From NCBI GenBank assembly GCA_963780345.1, contig CAWABU010000009.1, positions 62,001 through 126,000 on the forward strand: DNA of 64,000 nucleotides, given 5' to 3'. This DNA comes from PALSA-693 sp963780345. GTDB lineage: Bacteria > Actinomycetota > Acidimicrobiia > Acidimicrobiales > Palsa-688. Positions 43,348 to 51,944 of this stretch are shown piece after piece. Made by a program: the position numbers and the translations under genes. Below the pieces are notes generated by a model. The model searched no databases. It had not been told where the DNA came from and saw only the letters and a list, made by a program, of their open reading frames with translations. Each line of letters begins with the position of its first letter. The first letter of the stretch is position 1.

Positions 43348-44195
43348 CGGCCGGTCCGTTCCGTGGCGGCGGGCGGAGCGGTCGGGGTGGTCAGGCCATC
43401 GGCGCGCCGACCGAGTATCCGGGCGACCGCGCAGGCGGCGCCGAATCCATTGTCGATGCCGACCACGACCATCCCGGACGCGCAGGACGCCAGCATGGCC
43501 AGCAGGGCCGTCACTCCGCTCAGACCGGCGCCGTACCCCACGCTGGTCGGAACCGCCACGACCGGCGCCGCGCACAGTCCGCCCACGACGCTGGCGAGGG
43601 CGCCCTCCATGCCGGCGACCACCACGACGGCATCGGCCGCCTGCAGCAGTTCAACGTGGGCGAGCAGGCGATGTAACCCGGCCACGCCGGCGTCGGCGAC
43701 CAACGCGGCCCCGAACCCGAAGGCCCGCAGGGTGGCCTGACACTCCCCCGCCACCGGCAGGTCGGCGGTCCCGGCCGTGACCACCACCACACCCTCGGGA
43801 CGAGGAGGGGCGGGGCGCCACACCACCGTCGTTCCCGTGACCTGCCCGCCCGGGTAGGCCGAGATCACGGCGTTGATCTGATCGTCGGAGGCCCGGCTCA
43901 ACACCACGGGGCCGCCCGCACCGCCGGCGCCGACGGGGGGGTCCGGAGCGCCCGGGGCCAGACCGGCGGCCCCGCCGACCAGAAGCTCGCCGACGATACC
44001 CACGCACTGGGCGGCGGTCTTTCCCGGACCGTAGACCGCTTCCGGAAGCCCCTGGCGCAGAGCGCGGTGGTGGTCGACCATGGCGTAGCCCAGCTCCGTG
44101 AACGGCAGCCGGCGCACCCGGCGCACGACCTCGTCGGCGTCGATGTTTCCGGAGGCCAGTTGGTCCAGCAGCAATCGAAGGGCAGCTTCGTCCAT
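43344..44195 (-). CDS. larB: Nickel-pincer cofactor biosynthesis protein LarB
   Basis: A 283-residue protein with the AIR-carboxylase-like fold of LarB, which carboxylates and hydrolyses nicotinic acid adenine dinucleotide to start nickel-pincer nucleotide synthesis. Features are LRLLLDQLASGNIDADEVV at the N-terminus and the PurE-like core VVTAGTADLPVAGEC, ADAVVVVAGMEGALASVVGGL and VPTSVGYGAGLSG. ATG 44195 is chosen; ATG 44219 is possible. It is coupled to larC. LarE, the sulfur-donating enzyme, is not in the window. Confidence 0.92.
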   Translation of the reverse strand: MDEAALRLLLDQLASGNIDADEVVRRVRRLPFTELGYAMVDHHRALRQGLPEAVYGPGKTAAQCVGIVGELLVGGAAGLAPGAPDPPVGAGGAGGPVVLSRASDDQINAVISAYPGGQVTGTTVVWRPAPPRPEGVVVVTAGTADLPVAGECQATLRAFGFGAALVADAGVAGLHRLLAHVELLQAADAVVVVAGMEGALASVVGGLCAAPVVAVPTSVGYGAGLSGVTALLAMLASCASGMVVVGIDNGFGAACAVARILGRRADGLTTPTAPPAATERTGR

Positions 44196-44217
44196 AACGG
44201 CTCTATCCTGCCCGGCC

Positions 44218-45180
44218 ATGACCGGTGCCGTCTCCCCACAAGCCACGATTGGGTTCCTGGGTCCGTCCGGCACCTTTACCGAGGAGGCCCTGCGCAGCGA
44301 AGCCGGACTGGCCCAGGCTCGGCTGCAGGCCCTGCCATCGTTCGTGCACGTGCTGTCCGCGGTGGCGGAAGGGACGGTCGACTACGGGTTCGTGGCCCTG
44401 GAGAACTCCATCGAGGGCACCGTCTCGATCGCCCTCGACCAGCTGGTCTTCGACCGGGACCTGATCATCGTCGGCGAGGTCATCCTGCCGGTGACCCAGA
44501 ACCTGCTGGTGCACCCGGGGACGACACTGTTCGACATTCGTCGCATCGTGTCGTTTCCCCACGCCACCGGGCAGTGCCGGGGCTGGCTGACCGCCAACCT
44601 CCCCGACGTGGAGGAGGTGGCGGCTCGATCAACCGCCGACGCGGTGCGCCTGGTGGGTGAGGGGGGCGACCGCCATTCGGCCGCCATCGGCACGGTGCTG
44701 GCCGCCCGGCTCTACGGGCTGCAGGTGCTGCAGCCCGAGATCGAGGACCAGGTCGGTAACTCCACCCGCTTCGTGCTGGTCGGCCCGCACGATGTGGGGA
44801 TCCCGGCGCCGACCGGGCACGACAAGACGAGCGTGGTCTGCTTTCAGTCGAGTGACCACCCGGGGAGCCTGCACGGGATCCTGGGGCAGTTTTCCGCCCG
44901 GGACCTCAACCTGGTGAAGCTCGAGTCGAGGCCGACCAAACGCGAGCTCGGCGAGTACTGCTTCATCATCGACTTCGAGGGCCATGTGGCCGACGAGGTG
45001 GTGGCCGACTGTTTGCGGGACCTGCACGCCAGCCTGCGGGAACTGAAGTTCCTGGGGTCCTATCCGGCCGCAGGGGCCCACGGCCCGGCTCGCCGGCGAG
45101 ACGCCGAGCAGCGGTGGAAGGCGGCCGATAGGTGGATCGACGAGGTCCGGGCCCATGTCCGGCCGAACTCGAGCGGATGA
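44218..45180 (+). CDS. pheA: Prephenate dehydratase
   Basis: A 320-residue enzyme converting prephenate to phenylpyruvate in phenylalanine synthesis. The catalytic domain starts GFLGPSGTFTEEAL and contains ALENSIEGTVS and the active-site Thr-Arg-Phe in GNSTRFVLV. The C-terminal ACT domain (SVVCFQSSDHPGSLHGILG, KLESRPTKRELGEYCF) carries the ESRP motif for Phe feedback inhibition. There is no chorismate mutase domain, as in other actinobacterial PheA proteins. It is transcribed divergently from larB. Confidence 0.96.
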   Translation: MTGAVSPQATIGFLGPSGTFTEEALRSEAGLAQARLQALPSFVHVLSAVAEGTVDYGFVALENSIEGTVSIALDQLVFDRDLIIVGEVILPVTQNLLVHPGTTLFDIRRIVSFPHATGQCRGWLTANLPDVEEVAARSTADAVRLVGEGGDRHSAAIGTVLAARLYGLQVLQPEIEDQVGNSTRFVLVGPHDVGIPAPTGHDKTSVVCFQSSDHPGSLHGILGQFSARDLNLVKLESRPTKRELGEYCFIIDFEGHVADEVVADCLRDLHASLRELKFLGSYPAAGAHGPARRRDAEQRWKAADRWIDEVRAHVRPNSSG

Positions 45181-45288
45181 GGCCCGGCGGCTGAGACTTG
45201 CCCGCCGAGCGCGCCGCCCGGACGGCCTGGTCGGCCAGCCCGATACCCCTGCCGGTGTTGGCCGCCTCGCCCACGGGTGACCGGATTC

Positions 45289-45386
45289 CTGGCGCGACTT
45301 TTGGTCACCTGGCGCGACTTTTGGAGCCTGAAGTACATCTGGTGTACATCAGGCTCCAGAAGTGGCGCGTTTTACCAGAAGTCGCC
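45289..45386. repeat. Hairpin element, copy 2
   Basis: The second copy of the 38.65-kb element. The 14-bp stem 45323-45336 with 45344-45357 surrounds the loop ATCTGGT and has one A-A mismatch. Compared with copy 1, four consecutive pairs of the stem are changed on both sides so that pairing is kept. GGCGCGACTTTTGG occurs twice in tandem (45291-45304 and 45311-45324) and is matched by CCAGAAGTGGCGCG (45356-45369) and CCAGAAGTCGCC (45375-45386). It lies between pheA and tRNA-Ser(TGA). Confidence 0.9.
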
Positions 45387-45461
45387 GGCTCGCCCCGTCC
45401 GGCGGCGGTACCACCCCGCTCGATCCCGCCGATCGGGGACCGGTAGGCTCAGACCTTTCCA

Positions 45462-45546
45462 GGAGGGATGGCAGAGCGGCCGAATGCGAGGCTCTTGAAA
45501 AGCCTTGGGATGCAAGTCCCCGGGGGTTCGAATCCCTCTCCCTCCG
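45462..45546 (+). tRNA. tRNA-Ser(TGA)
   Basis: The acceptor GGAGGGA (45462-45468) pairs with TCCCTCC (45539-45545). The anticodon stem AGGCT/AGCCT holds loop CTTGAAA with anticodon TGA at 45496-45498. It has a long variable arm and a T loop TTCGAAT, with discriminator G45546. CCA is not encoded. It is the third serine tRNA in the window. Confidence 0.97.
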
Positions 45547-46288
45547 CAGGTCACAAGGGTATTTGGTCATCCACTCGCCGAGGACCCGATTCCGGACGAT
45601 GGCGCCACCCCGAGCGCCGGCGCGCGACACCAAACGGGACGCCCGGCCGGCCCGCCCCGCCGAGGCAGCCGCCGGGCTCACATCAGTAGTTCCAAATCGG
45701 TGTCCATGAGCGCATCATCTGAGCACCGCGCAGAGCAGCAGCGTGCATCTCCCCATTGACCCATTCGACTCGCGGATGCGGGTAGCCAGCCAATCCAACA
45801 GGCGCGCAGAAACTCGACCTCGCCGGTCTGATGGGACGTGGCCAATTGGTCATCAAAAGTCCTGGGGGAAACAGACCTAAGGGAGTGGCCTGCGTTTCCT
45901 TGCTCCGTGGCATGCGGGCCAAGGACTCGTTACCCCCGTGCCGCAGCCGAGTGGTCAATCGTTTAGCAGGGTTCGCTCTACCGTCACGCCGCGGTCCATG
46001 ACCAAGACGGCATGCCGATTTCTACAGAACATGAACCATCCTTCCCCATCCGCAGGCAGCCCTTTCCGGCCGTGTCGGTATGGGCGTCCCGTTCGGGGGA
46101 AGGGCGAGACGCGGACGACGCCACCACGATCGTGGGGGATGGGTGGGCCGTCAATGTCACCGCTGGGGGCGAGGCGGGAGGCTGACCGGCTCGCCGCTTA
46201 CTACCCTGGCCACTCGGCCTGGGCGACCCGGCGAAGGTGTTCGTGGGGCGAGTAAGGGAACGGGCCGGTCTGAGACTCTTACTGCCGA
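45547..46288. other. Gene-poor stretch upstream of the ECF sigma factor
   Basis: About 740 bases with no recognisable gene on either strand. It contains a near-palindrome, TGGCCAATTGGTCA at 45839-45852, and just before the sigma-factor start a loose inverted pair (GAGTAAG near 46250 and CTTACT near 46280) that could belong to its control region. Confidence 0.45.
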
Positions 46289-46756
46289 ATGCCGGTCGCG
46301 TATAGCTGGATGTCGTTCGAGGAGTGGTATCGCCGGTGCCGGCCGCGGTTGATCGCGGCGTTGACGGTGGCGTCAGGTGAGTTCGACGTGGCCGTGGATG
46401 CCGCCGATGAGTCCATGGTGCGGGCGTTGCAGCACTGGGAACGCGTGCAGGCCATGGAGTCGCCCGACGGCTGGGCCTATCGGGTGGGGCTCAACGTGGT
46501 GCGGCGAAGGATGCGCCGCCGTGCGTTCGAGCGAAGGTTGCTGAATCGCTCCAAGACCGTTGACCCCCCGGGGTTACGCACGGAAGTCTGGGAGGCAGTG
46601 AAGGCGTTGCCGCGTCGCCAGCGAGAAGCGGTGGCCTTGCGCTACCTGCTGGGGTTCTCCGAGGCCGAGGTGGCCCGCCAGATGCAGGTGGCTGTGGGCA
46701 CCGCCTCTGCGACGCTGGCCGCGGCCCGGGCGCGACTGGCGGTTCTGCTGGCATGA
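46289..46756 (+). CDS. ECF-type RNA polymerase sigma factor
   Basis: A 155-residue sigma-70 protein with only regions 2 and 4. Region 2 includes FDVAVDAADESMVRALQHWE and SPDGWAYRVGLNVVRRRMRR; region 4 is ALPRRQREAVALRYLLGFSEAEVARQM followed by a helix-turn-helix (in pieces). The DED motif of region 2 appears weak, as in SigE-like/ECF41-like minor groups. ATG 46289 or ATG 46310 (MSFEEWYRR) could be the start. It overlaps the next gene by four bases, the usual arrangement with a regulator of its activity. Confidence 0.88.
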   Translation: MPVAYSWMSFEEWYRRCRPRLIAALTVASGEFDVAVDAADESMVRALQHWERVQAMESPDGWAYRVGLNVVRRRMRRRAFERRLLNRSKTVDPPGLRTEVWEAVKALPRRQREAVALRYLLGFSEAEVARQMQVAVGTASATLAAARARLAVLLA

Positions 46757-47706
46757 GACGAGGTGACCGAGGTAGATCGCCGATGGTGGAGCTTTCCGAT
46801 CTGTTGCAGCCCCTGGTAGACCTGGCGTCGCCAGGTCCGTCGATGGAGGAGCTGGCCCAGCGGGTTAAGACCCGCAGGCGGCGCCGGAGACTGGGATTCT
46901 CCGGTGCGATAGCGGTGGTCATAGCCGCGGCCGCCCTGGCCATAGCCCTGCTGGTGCCGACCGGTTCCGGCCCCAAGGTCGAGGTGGTAGGGGTGCCGAA
47001 CACCACCGCCGGCGGCGGGTCTGGGCAAGGGCAGGCCAGCACCCCGCCCAGCCCGCAATCCGGACTCGAGGCGACCTTCACCACCCAACCGGGCGGCGGG
47101 CCGAATGGGACGGCCTGGTCCACCCAGCCGGTCGTGACCATCGATGACCGCGGCAGGAAACCCACCGCCTCCACCGACACCATCACCCTGGCCATCGCCA
47201 CCGGGCCGTCCGGCTCCAACTTGACCTGCCATGGAGGTTCGGCCTCGGTGGCCGCGATCGCTGGGGTCGCGACCTTCAGCGGCTGCCAGATCGTCGGTCC
47301 GGCCGGCACCTACACGCTCGCGGCCACCGACTCCACCTCCGGCTCCGTCGCCCCCGCCACCAGCGTCGTCTTTACGATCACGGTCGGGGCTCCGACCCAT
47401 CTGGCATTCACCGCGCCACCCGGCGGCGGTCCCAGTGGGGTGGCCTGGGCTACTCAGCCCGTAGTGACCATCGAGGACAGCGGCGGCAATACCGTCACCA
47501 CGTCTGCCGACACCATCAGCCTCGCCATCACTGGTGGGCCGTCCGCCAACTTCACCTGCGATGGAGGTCCGCCGTCCGTGGCCGCGACCGCGGGCGTGGC
47601 TACCTTCAGGGGCTGTCAGATCGCCGGCCCGGCGGTGTTCTACACCATCGCCGCTTCCGACCCTCCCCTCTCCGTCGCGACGAGCACCGTCCTGATCACC
47701 CCGTGA
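46753..47706 (+). CDS. Putative membrane-bound partner of the ECF sigma factor, with two Ig-like repeats
   Basis: A 317-residue protein. The cytoplasmic N-terminus (about 1-48, SDLLQPLVDLASPGPSMEEL) precedes one membrane helix (GAIAVVIAAAALAIALLVP) and an extracytoplasmic part with two ~95-residue repeats. Each carries FTxxPGGGPxGxAWxTQPVVTI, a DTIxLAI segment and GVATFxGCQIxGPA, resembling bacterial Ig-like/filamin folds, with a repeated Cys pair. The ATGA coupling to the sigma gene suggests an anti-sigma or sensor role, but no classical zinc anti-sigma motif is visible. Confidence 0.75.
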   Translation: MRRGDRGRSPMVELSDLLQPLVDLASPGPSMEELAQRVKTRRRRRRLGFSGAIAVVIAAAALAIALLVPTGSGPKVEVVGVPNTTAGGGSGQGQASTPPSPQSGLEATFTTQPGGGPNGTAWSTQPVVTIDDRGRKPTASTDTITLAIATGPSGSNLTCHGGSASVAAIAGVATFSGCQIVGPAGTYTLAATDSTSGSVAPATSVVFTITVGAPTHLAFTAPPGGGPSGVAWATQPVVTIEDSGGNTVTTSADTISLAITGGPSANFTCDGGPPSVAATAGVATFRGCQIAGPAVFYTIAASDPPLSVATSTVLITP

Positions 47707-47806
47707 GCTGGCGCCGATGACCCGAGCGAAACCTCGACATTTGGTGGGACCGCGACCTGATCCGCGCTTAAGCCCTGCAGCTAACCCCAGTTAGGCGCCA
47801 GGAAGG

Positions 47807-48547
47807 TCAGGCCAGGTCACTGGACAACGCCGCGCATCCGCACTCAAGGCGGCGCTCAACGTCAGGGACCGTCTCGCCGATGGCATAAACGAGTTGTCCT
47901 GGGCCCTCGAGCGGGGTGGCGGCCCAACCATCCCCGGCTTGGGCCGGGGGACGTCGGAGCGCCCCGTCGAAAGCGCCATCGACTGTGGCACCGGCGAGAA
48001 GCAACAATCCGACTACTCGGACCTGACCGAGGACGGCTGGCCCGTCCCAGCCGTCGGCGCCGATCGTCAACTGGTGGCGCAGCAGCGGGCGGCCAGCGAA
48101 ATCGACCCGCAGGGTACTCTGCAGCGACCCCGGGGCTTCGGCGTGGCGTCCCAGCACCAGCAACTCCCGCCACCGCAGAGACCCTCCGTCGTGGACGTCG
48201 AGCCGGGCCACCTGGGAGTGCCGACAACCGGAGGTCGCCACCAGTGGCTCGAGGGACCAGTCCAGGGCGGCGCCGCGCTCGACGGTCGCCCGCACCTCAT
48301 GGCGCGACGCGGCGCCGGTCCAGGCCACGGTCGCCGCGGTGGACCTGACCACCAGCCGGGAGCCGGCCCGGGCCCGGATCTCAAGGACGACCTGGTCGTC
48401 GCCCACGGGCGAGGCCGCGGTGGACACCAGATAGACGCGGTCTGCGGCCAATCGCCAGGCGACCGGTGCCTGGCCCGCCATCCGCTCGAGGCGCAGCGGT
48501 GCTCCGGGCGCGGCGGGCGCTGAGACCAGCTCGGCGTGGGCCCTCAC
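47807..48547 (-). CDS. ureD: Urease accessory protein UreD (UreH)
   Basis: A 246-residue scaffold protein for nickel delivery to apo-urease. Landmarks are GSRLVVRSTAATVAW, the LEPLVATSGCRHSQVARLDVHDGGSLRWRELLVLGR region (in pieces) and LRHQLTIGADG. The GTG start overlaps the ureG stop (GTGA). It is the last gene of the urease cluster, convergent with the sigma-partner gene 100 bases away. Confidence 0.93.
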   Translation of the reverse strand: MRAHAELVSAPAAPGAPLRLERMAGQAPVAWRLAADRVYLVSTAASPVGDDQVVLEIRARAGSRLVVRSTAATVAWTGAASRHEVRATVERGAALDWSLEPLVATSGCRHSQVARLDVHDGGSLRWRELLVLGRHAEAPGSLQSTLRVDFAGRPLLRHQLTIGADGWDGPAVLGQVRVVGLLLLAGATVDGAFDGALRRPPAQAGDGWAATPLEGPGQLVYAIGETVPDVERRLECGCAALSSDLA

Positions 48548-49200
48548 AGCTGGGCCCGGACCCAGTCCGCCACGGCCGTCGCCGTCGGGTCTTCGACCAG
48601 GCTGAGGAAAGCGACCGGGCGCTCACCCCTGGCGACGGCGGCGTCCCTGGCCATGACGGCAAGGTCGGCGCCGACCAGCGGGGCCAGATCTGTCTTGTTG
48701 ACCACCAGCAGGTCGGACGAGGTAATGCCGGGACCGCCCTTGCGGGGGACCTTGTCGCCTCCGGCGACGTCGATGACGAAGATCTGCCGGTCGACGAGCC
48801 CGTAGCTGAAGGTGGCCGTCAGGTTGTCACCGCCCGACTCCAGCAGGATCAGATCCAGGTCCTCGAAACGGGCCCGCAGGTCGTCGATGGCATCCAGGTT
48901 GGCGCTGATGTCGTCGCGGATCGCGGTGTGGGGGCAACAACCGGTCCGCACGGCGACGATCCGCTCATCCGGAATGACCGCCGCGGCCCTCAGGATCCGG
49001 GCGTCCTCGGCGGTGTAGATGTCATTGGTCACGGCAGCCACCGACAGCTCGGACGCCAACGCCCGGCACAGGGCGGCCAGCAGCGCGGTCTTCCCGCTGC
49101 CTACCGGGCCGCCGACGCCGAGACGGAACGGTCGACCACCGTGCCCTCGAGGCCGGGGCGTATTCTCCTCCTGCCGGTCGTGACCATGGTCATGAGGCAA
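48544..49200 (-). CDS. ureG: Urease accessory GTPase UreG
   Basis: A 218-residue SIMIBI-class GTPase that supplies nickel during urease maturation. Motifs are P-loop GVGGPVGSGKTALL, the nickel-binding Cys-Pro-His in TGCCPHTAIRDD, ESGGDNLTATFSYGLVDRQI (in pieces) and guanine-binding NKTD. The N-terminus MPHDHGHDR is His-rich. No ureE is present in the window, so the His-rich tail may store or relay nickel. It overlaps ureF by 11 bases. Confidence 0.97.
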   Translation of the reverse strand: MPHDHGHDRQEENTPRPRGHGGRPFRLGVGGPVGSGKTALLAALCRALASELSVAAVTNDIYTAEDARILRAAAVIPDERIVAVRTGCCPHTAIRDDISANLDAIDDLRARFEDLDLILLESGGDNLTATFSYGLVDRQIFVIDVAGGDKVPRKGGPGITSSDLLVVNKTDLAPLVGADLAVMARDAAVARGERPVAFLSLVEDPTATAVADWVRAQL

Positions 49201-49876
49201 ACAGGCGCACCTCCATCAAAGCGTGGCGTTCGGCGCCGATGTCGAGCAACGGGGCGGAACCGGCCGGGAAATCGGTCAGGTCGAGGCCGGGGCGGCCCCA
49301 ACGTCGTGACGCCGAGGCGACCCTCTCCACCCGTACCGCCAGGTCGGCCAAGCACCGGGCTACCTGGTAAGGGTCGAGACCCAGGAGGCGGGTGGCAGCC
49401 CAGGCCGGCCCGGTCACCGCCGCCAAGGCGGCGCCGAGGGTCAGCTCCTCCAGCCCGACGCCGGCGTCGGCAGCCACCGCCGCGAACGCGAGTGGCCACG
49501 GGGCGCCCCCCGGCACGGCCGAGGCCGCGGTGACGCCAGGGCCGGGCCACATGGCCCGTCCGGCGCGGAGAAACCCCCGCGCCTGGGCCCGACTGGCGTC
49601 CCGCAACGCGGCGGCGGGAGTGCGGGCCCAGTACTCCTCCACCAGCCCGGTCCACTCCGGGCCAACAACCTGCCCGGCGATGGCCAGGGCCCACCAGGCC
49701 GCGGCAAAGGCGGCGTCGACTCGGCCGACCGTTTCCAGCCGCCCCGTTAACCACCCGTGGAGGCTGCTGGCGTCGCCGACCAGACCCGAAGCCACCGCCG
49801 CCTCCAGACCGCCGGAGTGGGCGTGGCCCCCGTTCGGCGTCCGGCCGTCGACCAAAAGCAGCAGTTCGACGGTCAC
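49190..49876 (-). CDS. ureF: Urease accessory protein UreF
   Basis: A 228-residue helical protein that acts with UreG and UreD in activation of urease. Landmarks are NGGHAHSGGLEAAVASGLV at the N-terminus and RRWGRPGLDLTDFPAGSAPLLDIGAERHA at the C-terminus (in pieces). It begins 18 bases after ureC. Confidence 0.92.
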   Translation of the reverse strand: MTVELLLLVDGRTPNGGHAHSGGLEAAVASGLVGDASSLHGWLTGRLETVGRVDAAFAAAWWALAIAGQVVGPEWTGLVEEYWARTPAAALRDASRAQARGFLRAGRAMWPGPGVTAASAVPGGAPWPLAFAAVAADAGVGLEELTLGAALAAVTGPAWAATRLLGLDPYQVARCLADLAVRVERVASASRRWGRPGLDLTDFPAGSAPLLDIGAERHALMEVRLFAS

Positions 49877-49894
49877 CGAAAACCCCTTGACCGT

Positions 49895-51625
49895 CTAGAA
49901 GAGGAAGTAGCGCTGGGACATGGGCAGCACCACCGCCGGCGACTCGGTGACGAGGTCGCCATCGACGGTCACCGCGAAGCTGTCCGGGTCGACTGAGATG
50001 GCCGGGGTGGCAGTGTTGTTGGGCAGGTCGGCCTTGGTCAGCCGGCGGGTATCGGCTACCGGTTGCAGCGACCGGCGAAGGTTGAGACGCCCGGCCAGAC
50101 CGGCCTCCAGGGCCGCGGGCGCTACGAACGCCAGGGAGCCTGCTGCCACCCTGGGAGCGGACCCGAACATGGGTCGCGACCAGACCGGCTGCGGTGTCGG
50201 GATGGAGGCGTTGGCGTCGCCCATCTGGGCGTAGGCGATGACGCCGCTCTTCAGGACCACCGAAGGACGCACACCGAAGAACGCCGGGTCGTAGAGAATC
50301 AGGTCAGCCAGCTTCCCGGGTTCGACCGAACCGATCTGGCCGCTCAGCCCGTGGGCCACGGCCGGGCAAATGGTGTACTTGGCGACGTACCGCCGGGCCC
50401 GTTGGTTGTCGGACCCGCCGGGGCCGTCCTTATCGCCGGGCAGGGCTCCCCACCGGGCTTTGGCCGCGTGCGCGGTCTGCCACGTGCGGAGTACCACCTC
50501 CCCGACCCGACCCATCGCCTGCGAGTCGGAGCCGATCATGGAGATGGCTCCCAGGTCGTGGAGGCGGTCCTCGGCGGCGATGGTGGAGGGCCGGATACGA
50601 CTCTCGGCGAAGGCCAGATCTTCTGGGACGGCGGGATTGAGGTGATGGCAGACCATCAGCATGTCGAGGTGCTCCTCGATGGTGTTGATGGTGTGCGGGC
50701 GGGTGGGGTTGGTGGAGGAGGGCAGCACGTGCGGCTCCGAGGCCACCCGGATGATGTCGGGGGCGTGGCCGCCTCCGGCTCCCTCGGTGTGGTAGGCGTG
50801 CACGACCCGGCCGCCGATAGCGGCCAGGGTCGACTCCACGAAACCGGCCTCGTTGAGGGTGTCGGTGTGAATGGCCGCCTGCACGCCGGCCTCCTCGCAC
50901 ACCGACAGGCAAGCGTCGATGGCCGCCGGGGTGCTCCCCCAGTCCTCGTGGAGTTTGAAGCCACCCGCACCGCCGAGCACCTGCTCCCAGAGGGCCTCCC
51001 GGGACACGGTGTTGCCCTTGCCCAGCAGGACCACGTTGACGGGCCAATCGTCGAGGGCCTCGAGCATGCGGGCCAACCACCAGGGCCCCGGTGAGACGGT
51101 GGTGGCACGGGTCCCCTCGGCCGGGCCGGTCCCGCCACCGATGATCGTGGTGACGCCGGCGGCCAGACCCTCGTCGATCACCTGCGGGCAAATCAAGTGG
51201 ACGTGGCAGTCGATAGCCCCGGCGGTCAAGATCTTGCCGTTTCCGGCGATGATCTCGGTGGCGGGCCCGATAACGAGACCTGGCGTAACGCCGTCCATCA
51301 CGTCAGGATTGCCGGCCTTGCCGACCGCTACGACCTTTCCGTCCCGGATGCCCACGTCGCCTTTGACCACGCCCCAGTGGTCCAGGATCACCGCGCCGGT
51401 GATCACGGTGTCGGCGGCCCCCTCGGCCCGGGTAACCCGGGCCTGGCCCATCGACTCGCGGATGACCTTGCCACCGCCGAAGACCGCTTCTTCCCCGGCC
51501 CGGCCCGGGCCACCACTGCGGTCCTCGGTGATCTCGATCAAGAGGTCAGTGTCGGCCAGCCGGATCCGGTCGCCCGTCGTCGGACCGTACAGGGCGGCGT
51601 AGCGGGCGCGGGAGAGCTCAGGCAC
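49895..51625 (-). CDS. ureC: Urease subunit alpha
   Basis: The 576-residue catalytic subunit hydrolysing urea to ammonia and carbamate. The active-site signature is complete: AIDCHVHLICP (two Ni-binding His), GGFKLHEDWGS with the carbamylated Lys and the following His, VVHAYHTEGAGGGHAPD, the flap MVCHHLN, and GSDSQAMGRVGE with the Ni-binding Asp. The protein ends MSQRYFLF as usual. It overlaps ureB by eight bases. Confidence 0.98.
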   Translation of the reverse strand: MPELSRARYAALYGPTTGDRIRLADTDLLIEITEDRSGGPGRAGEEAVFGGGKVIRESMGQARVTRAEGAADTVITGAVILDHWGVVKGDVGIRDGKVVAVGKAGNPDVMDGVTPGLVIGPATEIIAGNGKILTAGAIDCHVHLICPQVIDEGLAAGVTTIIGGGTGPAEGTRATTVSPGPWWLARMLEALDDWPVNVVLLGKGNTVSREALWEQVLGGAGGFKLHEDWGSTPAAIDACLSVCEEAGVQAAIHTDTLNEAGFVESTLAAIGGRVVHAYHTEGAGGGHAPDIIRVASEPHVLPSSTNPTRPHTINTIEEHLDMLMVCHHLNPAVPEDLAFAESRIRPSTIAAEDRLHDLGAISMIGSDSQAMGRVGEVVLRTWQTAHAAKARWGALPGDKDGPGGSDNQRARRYVAKYTICPAVAHGLSGQIGSVEPGKLADLILYDPAFFGVRPSVVLKSGVIAYAQMGDANASIPTPQPVWSRPMFGSAPRVAAGSLAFVAPAALEAGLAGRLNLRRSLQPVADTRRLTKADLPNNTATPAISVDPDSFAVTVDGDLVTESPAVVLPMSQRYFLF

Positions 51626-51944
51626 TCGACGGACCGTCGTCCAGTGGTCCCCTCACCTGACCCCGGAACCCGGCCGCGATACGCAGGCCGGCGAAGCCCA
51701 CCAGGAGCACCCGGCGCTCGATGCCCGGCTCGAACCGTACGCTGGTGCCGGCCGGCACCCCCAACCGGTGTCCCCAGGCGGCCGTCCGGTCGAAGGCCAG
51801 GGCCGGGTTGGACTCGGCGAAGTGGAAGTGGGAGCCGATCTGCACCGGCCGGTCGCCGGTGTTGACCACGGTGAGGCTGACGACGGGGCGGCCGGCGAGG
51901 ATCTCGATGGGGCCTTCCCCGAGGAGAATCTCTCCGGGAATCAT
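51618..51944 (-). CDS. ureB: Urease subunit beta
   Basis: A 108-residue structural subunit. MIPGEILLGEGPIEILAG at the N-terminus and SHFHFAESNPALAFDR (in pieces) are characteristic. It overlaps ureA by four bases and ureC by eight, giving a translationally coupled ureABC core. Confidence 0.97.
   Translation of the reverse strand: MIPGEILLGEGPIEILAGRPVVSLTVVNTGDRPVQIGSHFHFAESNPALAFDRTAAWGHRLGVPAGTSVRFEPGIERRVLLVGFAGLRIAAGFRGQVRGPLDDGPSSA

Noticed and set aside
45839..45852. Near-palindrome TGGCCAATTGGTCA
   Set aside because: A single 14-bp imperfect palindrome in a gene-poor stretch is expected by chance often enough; no gene start is near it.
50063..51094. 343-codon plus-strand frame
   Set aside because: Antisense shadow of ureC.
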